A stretch of DNA of 64,000 nt from Colocasia esculenta. Lineage: Eukaryota > Streptophyta > Magnoliopsida > Alismatales > Araceae. Where the stretch lies: NCBI GenBank assembly GCA_014218235.1, contig CM024753.1:6696001-6760000 (forward strand), in the 5' to 3' direction. Shown here piece by piece: positions 57,845 through 64,000 of the stretch. Every line of letters begins with the position of its first letter. Position 1 is the stretch's first letter. Made by a program: the position numbers and the translations under genes. The notes under the pieces were generated by a model. The model did no database searches. It was not told the DNA's origin and was given only the letters and a program-made list of their open reading frames with translations.

Positions 57845-57960
57845 GGGGATTTGAGGACCCGACCACTTCGGCGAAGGAGCTGCGGGCCATGCTACGTGGC
57901 AGAGGCAGATGCCGACGGGGATGGCTACATCGACCTGGCGTCGATCGTGGTGCTGAACAT
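57845..57960 (+). pseudogene. Captured EF-hand (calmodulin-like) fragment
   Basis: The frame at 57902-57957 reads EADADGDGYIDLASIVVLN. This contains an EF-hand calcium loop D-A-D-G-D-G-Y-I-D-L, with acidic residues at loop positions 1, 3, 5 and 9; position 12 is Ser instead of the usual Glu. Just upstream, in the frame one base earlier, DPTTSAKELRAMLR (57856-57897) reads as the helix that normally precedes such a loop in calmodulin-like and polcalcin proteins, so one frameshift separates them. Only one EF-hand is left and no start or full domain pair is visible. The position inside a Helitron relic suggests a captured host fragment. Confidence 0.6.
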
Positions 57961-58299
57961 GTGCGGGGTGCATTGTGTGAAGCGGCAACGGAGACACGCT
58001 GCATGCATGCTCAGATCTCCATTCAGATTAATGGAAGCTTAGAGACCTTCCCAATGGCAGCCTCCGCCTCAGTTCTCGACGTCGCACTCCATCCTCCCGC
58101 TCTCCCTCGACGGCGAGAAGTAGACGTCCACGGCGAGCAGGACGCCCGCAGCGTGTTGTAGTGCTTCGACTTGAAGCTGGCGATCTTGCTGGCAGAGGAG
58201 AGGCTGGCATGGCAGTGAGGATGTCAGGCCACAGGTGGGTACAGAGCGAACAGTATGGGATTTAACGAAAATAGAAACGAAAATACTGCGAGTATTCAT

Positions 58300-58632
58300 A
58301 TATACCGTCAACTTGAACAGTGGAACCTCCATGCATGTGGAAGCTTCTTCACGGCCGACGTCCAAAAATTCTCCGTTCTTCTCTGTGTTCGCCTCCGCCG
58401 TCCATGGGGATGCCGCTTCCCGGGCGTCCCACCTGATGTCAAACCACACGAATCTCTCGGCTCCGGCTTCTTGTGCATTGTTCACCCACGTACTGTGAAG
58501 AGAATTTATCCGCAAGAGAACGTAGGCCCCCATCACGGGTCCACACAGGAATGCAGGTTCCCCCACATAACAAAGCACCCCCCGCCTCACGTGTCGATTT
58601 GCAGGAAGCGGCATCGTGAAGAAGCTGATCAT
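58300..58632 (-). pseudogene. Protein-like fragment of unknown family
   Basis: The minus-strand frame contains YVLLRINSLHSTWVNNAQEA, RFVWFDIRWDAREAASPW and EVPLFKLTVYMNT. It has the mixed composition and hydrophobic/charged patterning of a real folded protein, unlike the low-complexity frames elsewhere. I do not recognise the family. The frame continues to 58069 but loses protein-like character after 58300. It lies next to the EF-hand fragment and is probably another captured piece. Confidence 0.4.
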
Positions 58633-58913
58633 GACCGCCGACAGTGAGAAGGAGAGGGAGAGGGCCTTGTTAAATAAGCGCCCGAACTACTGGTGCTGGG
58701 GGATGCTGGTAAAATCCACGCCACTGCGAGGGATCGGAACGTGGTTAGCTAGTTGGACGACAGCAAGCAGAATGAAGTCAATTTTTATGTGCTGTCATGT
58801 TTGAGACTTGTCCTTAAACAAGTTTTGGCAAAAATTGCCGATTTGTAATAGGTGCACTAAAATTGGAAGATTTTTTAAAATTTATGTGTTGTCATGTTTT
58901 GGCAGCACAGTGA

Positions 58914-59380
58914 CACTACAAGAAAAAGCGGGATTACCGACGGACTGAATCCGTCGGAAATCCGTCGGTATTCCGTCGGAAAAGGCGCCTTCCAACCGCT
59001 TTCCGTCCAACACTCGTCGGAAACTTTCCGTCGGAAATAATTGGTCAGAACTTCCGACGGATGAAAATTCCGTCGGAATTCGTCGAAACCTCCGACAGAT
59101 TTCATCCGTCGGTAAAGGCGTCAGTATTTGCCGACCGAATTATCGACGGTCTTAACCGTCGGTAATTTATATTTTCCGACGGATACTTATCCGTCGGCCA
59201 ATCGTCAGTATTTTCCGACGGACTTGCCGACGGTATTTGGCCGTCGGTAATTTATCAGTTCCGACGGATGCTATCCGTCGGCCAATCCGTCAGTATTTTC
59301 CGACGGCATTACCGACGGTCTTTTTCCGTCGGTAATTTATACTTTCCAACGGAAACGTATCCGTCGGAAAAATACACATA
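58914..59380 (+). mobile_element. CACTA (En/Spm-like) transposon end
   Basis: CACTACAAGAAAAAGCGGGA at 58914 is the standard plant CACTA terminus, preceded by TGA as a possible 3-bp target duplication. It is followed by about twenty copies, in both orientations, of the subterminal word TTCCGACGGA/TCCGTCGGTAA up to 59375, where the element's transposase would bind. The partner end (TTTCTTGTAGTG) is not in the window. The satellite to the right may lie inside this element. Confidence 0.85.
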
Positions 59381-59705
59381 TTTTTTTTTAAATAAACAAA
59401 TAAAAATACATTGCTACAATGTCAAACCTGCTACAATATTCATAAATTAACAAATACTAACAATCAACATAAAATCATAAGATACAATAAATATAAATCA
59501 TATAACATAATGAATACAAAAATCAACATAGATCTGCTGGATCGTCTGCTGTCCCTGCTTCGTCATCGTCTGGAGCTGGATCCTATATTAAAACAAATTA
59601 AAATGAGAAATATTATAATAAATAAAAGAAATACAGTATTTTCAAAATAAAATTTAAAACATGTGATTATTTCTCAAACTTAATACAATAATATTTTTAG
59701 ATCCA
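59381..59705. other. AT-rich sequence between CACTA end and satellite
   Basis: No gene recognised. Short AT-rich frames only. Confidence 0.4.
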
Positions 59706-62700
59706 TCATTTCTTGGGTGTTTTTAGATCGGTCCTTTGAATCCAACCAATTCGGGGATCCAAATTGGATTCCGTCAGTTTCTACACGTCACTTTAACCCA
59801 CCCGGTCGTGTCGGAGAAAACGGCACGTCGATCCGATCCCTATTTGGATTTTGGACCTCCGGGTTGGTGTTTTGACGCTTATATATACTTGGGTGTTTTT
59901 AGATCCGTCCTTTGAATGCCCAACCCAATCCGGAGATCCAAATTGGATTCCGTCAGTTCCCACACGTCACTTTAACCCACCCGGTCGTGTCGGAGAAAAC
60001 GACACGCCGATCCGATCCCTATTGGGATTTGGACCCCCGGGTTGCGTGTTTTGACTATTTATATATGCTTGGTCGTGTTTTTAGATCCGTCCTTTGAATG
60101 CCCAACCCAATCCGGGGATCTAAATTGGATTCCGTCAGTTTCTACACGTCACTTTAAACACCCGGTCATGTCGGAGAAAACGACACGTCGATCCGATCCC
60201 TATTTGGAATTTTGGACCCCCGGGTTGTGTGTTTTGACGCTTTATATATACTGGGTGTTTTTAGATCCGTCCTTTGAATGCCCAAGCCAATCCGGAGATC
60301 CAAATTGGATTCCGTCAGTTCCCACACGTCACTTTAACCACCCGGTCGTGTCGGAGAAAACGGCACGCCGATCCGATCCCTATTTGGGATTTTGGACCTC
60401 CGGGTTGCGTGTTTTGACCATTTATATATGCTTGTGGGTGTTTTTAGATCGGTCCTTTGAATGCCCAACCCAATCCAGGGATCCAAATTGGATTCCGTCA
60501 TTCTACACGTCACTTTAACCCACCCGGTCGTGTCGGAGAAAACGGCACGTCGATCCGATCCTATTTGGGATTTTGGACCCCCGGGTTGTGTGTTTTGACG
60601 CTTATATATACTTGGGTGTTTTTAGATCCGTCCTTTGAATGCCCAACCCAATCCGGAGATCCAAATTGGATTCCGTCAGTTCCCACACGTCACTTTAACC
60701 CACCCGGTCGTGTCGGAGAAAACGGCACGCCAATCCGATCCCTATTTGGGATTTTGGACCCCCGGGTTGCGTGTTTTGACCATTTATATATGCTTGGCCG
60801 TGTTTTAAGATCGTCCTTTGAATGCCCAACCCAATCCGAGATCCAAATTGGATTCCGTCAGTTCCACACGTCACTTTAACCCACCCGGTCGTGTCGGAGA
60901 AAACGGCACGCCGATCCGATCCCTATTTGGATTTGGACCTCCGGGTTGCGTGTTTTGACCATTTATATAGCTTGTGGGTGTTTTTAGATCGGTCCTTTGA
61001 ATGCCCAACCCAATCCGGGGATCCAATTGGATTCCGTCAGTTTCTACACGTCACTTTAACCCACCGGTCGTGTCGGAGAAAACGGCACGTCGATCCGATC
61101 CCTATTTGGGATTTTGGACCCCGGGTGTGTGTTTTGACGCTTTATATATACTTGGGTGTTTTTAGATCCGTCCTTTGAATGCCCAACCCAATCCGGAGAT
61201 CCAAATGGATTCCGTCAGTTCCCACACGTCACTTTAACCCACCCGGTCGTGTCGGAGAAAACGGCACGCCGATCCGATCCTATTGGGATTTTGGACCCCC
61301 GGGTTGCGTGTTTTGACCATTTATATATGTTGGCCGTGTTTTTAGATCCGTCCTTTGAATGCCCAACCCAATCCGGGGATCCAAATTATTCCGTCAGTTT
61401 CTACACGTCACTTTAACCACCCGGTCGTGTCGGAGAAAACGGCACGTCGATCCGATCCCTATTTGGGATTTGGACCTCCGGGTTGCGGTTTTGACCATTT
61501 ATATATGCTTGTGGGTGTTTTTAGATCGGTCTTTGAATGCCCAACCCAATCCGGGGATCCAAATTGGATTCCGTCAGTTTCTACACATCACTTAACCCAC
61601 CGGTCGTGTCGGAGAAAACGGCACGTCGATCCGATCCCTATTGGGATTTTGGACCCCGGGTGTGTGTTTTGACGCTTTATATACTTGGGTGTTTTTAGAT
61701 CCGGCCTTTGAATGCCCAACCCAATCCGGAGATCCAAATTGGATTCCGTCAGTTCCCACACGTCACTTTAACCCACCCGGTCGTGTCGGAGAGAAAACGG
61801 CACGCCGATCCGATCCCTATTTGGGATTTTGGACCCCCGGGTTGCGTGTTTTGACAATTTATATATGCTTGGCCGTGTTTTTAGATCCGTCCTTTGAATG
61901 CCCACCCAATCCGGGGATCCAAATTGGATTCCGTCAGTTTCTACACGTCACTTTAACCCACCCGGTCGTGTCGGAGAAAACGGCACGTCGATCCGATCCC
62001 TATTTGGAATTTTGGACCACCGGGTGTGTGTTTTGACGCTTTATATATACTTGGGTGTTTTTAGATCCGTCCTTTGAATGCCCAAGCCAATCCGGAGATC
62101 CAAATTGGATTCCGTCAGTTCCCACACGTCACTTTAAACCACCAGGTCGTGTCGGAGAAAACGGCACTCCGATCCGATCCCTATTTGGGATTTTGGACCC
62201 CGGGTTGCGTGTTTTGACTATTATATATGCTTGGCCGTGTTTTTAGATCCGTCCTTTGAATGCCCAACCCAATCCGGGGATCCAAATGGATTCTGTCAGT
62301 TTCTACACGTCACTTTAACCCACCCGGTCGTGTCGGAGAAAACGGCACGTCGATCCGATCCCTATTTGGGATTTTGGACCCCCGGGTGTGTGTTTTGACG
62401 CATATATACTTGGGTGTTTTTAGATCCGTCCTTTGAATGCCCAAGCCAATCCGGAGATCCAATTGGATTCCGTCAGTTCCCACACGTCACTTTAACCACA
62501 CCGGTCGTGTCGGAGAAAACGGCACGCCGATCCGATCCTATTTGGGATTTTGGACCTCCGGGTTGCGTGTTTTGACCATTTATATATGCTTGGGGTGTTT
62601 TTAGATCGGTCCTTTGAATGCCCAACCCAATCGGGGATCCAAATGGATATTCCGTCAGTTTCTACAATCACTTTAACCCACCGGTCGTGTCGGAGAAAAC

Positions 62701-63529
62701 GGCACGTCGATCCGATCCCTATTTGGGATTTTGGACCCCCGGTTGTGTGTTTGACGCTTTATATATACTTGGTGGTTTTAGATCCGGCCTTTGAATGCCC
62801 AACCCAATCCGAAGATCCAAATTGGATTCCGTCAGTTCCCACACGTCACTTTAAACCACCGGTCGTGTCGGAGGAGAAAACGGCACGCCGATCCGATCCC
62901 TATTTGGATTTTGGACCCCGGGTTGCGTGTTTTGACCATTATATATGCTTGTGGTGTTTTAGATCGGCTTTGAATGCCCAACCCAATCCGGGGATCCAAA
63001 TTGGATTCCGTCAGTTTCTACACGTCACTTTAACCCACCCGGTCGTGTCGGAGAAAACGGCACGTCGATCCGATCCTATTTGGATTTTGGACCCCCGGGT
63101 TGTGTTTTGACGCTTTATATATACTTGGGTGTTTTTAGATCCGTCCTTGAATGCCCAAGCCAATCCGGAGATCCAAATTGGATTCCGTCAGTTCCCACAC
63201 GTCACTTTAACCCACCCGGTCGTGTCGGAGAAAACGGCACGCCGATCCGATCCCTATTTGGATTTGGACCTCCGGGTTGCGTGTTTTGACCATTTATATA
63301 TGCTGTGGGTGTTTTTAGATCGGTCCTTTGAATGCGCAACCCAATTCGGGGATCCAAATTGGATTCCGTCAGTTCTACACGTCACTTTAACCCACCCGGT
63401 CGTGTCGGAGAAAACGGCACGTCGATCCGATCCCTATTTGGGATTTTGGACCCCGGGTTGTGTGTTATGACGCTTTATATATACTTGGGTGTTTTTAGAT
63501 CCGTCCTTTGAATGCCCAACCCAATCCGG
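59706..63529 (+). repeat. Satellite of alternating A/B ~180-bp monomers
   Basis: About 22 monomers of roughly 175-187 bp. Two types alternate. Type A has CCGGAGATCC, TTCCCACACG, CACGCCGATCC and TTGACCATTTATATATGC. Type B has CGGGGATCC, TTTCTACACG, CACGTCGATCC and TTGACGCTTTATATATAC. The A-B pair makes a ~360-bp higher-order unit. Alternation breaks at about 60627-60990 (A after A) and at about 61350-61530 (a B monomer with an A-type tail, then B). Single-base indels are frequent. The array enters the gap at 63530, so its length is unknown. Apparent proteins read across it are repeat translations. Confidence 0.92.
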
Positions 63530-63629
63530 NNNNNNNNNNNNNNNNNNNNNNNNNNNNNNNNNNNNNNNNNNNNNNNNNNNNNNNNNNNNNNNNNNNNNNN
63601 NNNNNNNNNNNNNNNNNNNNNNNNNNNNN
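63530..63629. other. Assembly gap (100 N)
   Basis: Exactly 100 N, beginning inside a type-A monomer of the satellite. The true array is probably longer. Confidence 0.98.
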
Positions 63630-64000
63630 ATATTTTGTTAAATATTTTAAGACATCTCTCTCACCGGTGTTTTATTATCCAACATTCTTGTATATTGTTG
63701 CTCTATCATCTATCTATGTTTTACAAGAAAGTATCTATAATAGTGAACATTTGATATGCGAAGGTCAAAGTATTTAAGATCATCACCATATGAACACGAA
63801 AATTATTTAATACATTTAAGTCTATAATAAACAAAGTATTTAAATATAACAATAGGGTTTAATGACATAATTTTACAAAAATTCTAAAGCTATGCAAAAT
63901 TTATTGTAAAATTTGCACATGATTCTAACCATTTGCACATAATTGCGAAGCACATCACTTAAATCAACATTCCCATTAATATAGTATCTCTGCATCATTA
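63630..64000. other. AT-rich sequence after the gap
   Basis: No gene, satellite monomer or transposon end recognised. Confidence 0.4.

Larger units (their letters stand above)
55379..58660 (-). mobile_element. Helitron relic(s), minus orientation, 5' end not found
   Basis: CTAG at 55379-55382, preceded by A, then eight bases on the hairpin CCGTGCGATGCACGG (55391-55405), is a Helitron 3' terminus in inverted orientation. A second hairpin with the same sequence is at 55946-55960 without an intact CTAG, so one Helitron probably lies inside or beside another. GCTACAGTA and TACTGTAGC-like repeats at 56930-57270 match those in the complete Helitron at 11819-15960. GC-rich gene fragments follow. 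The TCTATACTA-type 5' terminus is not seen, so the right border is a guess based on where fragments stop. Confidence 0.5.

Noticed and set aside
59851..63470. Series of 60-180-residue open frames with repeated text such as DPSFECPTQSGDPNWIPSV
   Set aside because: They are translations of the ~180-bp satellite. Frames shift wherever monomers have indels, and there is no consistent start or stop.
1..64000. CRISPR arrays, bacterial operons, rRNA or tRNA genes
   Set aside because: None seen. The regular repeats here are minisatellites, a satellite and LTR motifs in a plant nuclear context, and no tRNA cloverleaf signature was noticed.

Overview
This window is nuclear DNA from a flowering plant, probably a monocot. 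The evidence is two plant-type nuclear genes with GC-rich 5' ends in an AT-rich background, plus plant transposon termini throughout (Tekay/Del-like and Tat-like Gypsy LTRs, Copia LTRs, Helitrons with the GTGCGATGCAC hairpin, hAT MITEs, a CACTA end). No species can be named from sequence alone. There are two 100-N scaffold gaps, at 2579-2678 and 63530-63629.

Only two host genes are clear, and they lie tail to tail in a low-repeat island at about 33.1-42.5 kb. On the plus strand is a three-exon, single-repeat MYB gene of the KUA1/MYBS3 type (33733-37882). Its last exon carries two apparent 1-base deletions. On the minus strand is an intronless mitochondrial transcription-termination-factor gene of the mTERF18/SHOT1 type (40456-42240). 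Only about 240 bp separate its ATG from a large foldback transposon.

The rest is mostly transposons, often nested. 1-3.3 kb: anonymous sequence, a GC-rich block, a gap and a Tekay-like LTR tail. 3.3-9.6 kb: an antisense LTR holding a complete 3.5-kb LTR of another family (family A). 9.6-11.6 kb: a Copia pol relic split by a 1.3-kb solo LTR. 11.8-16.0 kb: a complete non-autonomous Helitron. 16.1-17.5 kb: a 1.4-kb hAT-type foldback element. 17.9-19.2 kb: exon-like fragments of unknown origin. 19.3-22.5 kb: a Tourist-like MITE and an LTR-like promoter region. 22.5-32.7 kb: a Tat-like LTR retrotransposon with an antisense gene, invaded by two solo LTRs of different families. 42.5-44.9 kb: a foldback element built of GTTAC-rich repeats. 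45.2-51.6 kb: a hAT MITE, a Copia-type LTR region and a third family-A LTR. 53.6-58.7 kb: a hairpin MITE and Helitron relics with captured gene fragments, including an EF-hand. 58.9 kb to the end: a CACTA terminus followed by a satellite of alternating ~180-bp monomers that runs into the second gap.

The most unusual pattern is that several LTRs of different families carry clusters of short, CpG-containing palindromes. The clearest is six CTGTCGACAG sites at exactly alternating 21- and 52-bp steps (30051-30227). All boundaries and family names come from reading motifs, target-site duplications and repeats by eye. No database search or alignment program was run.
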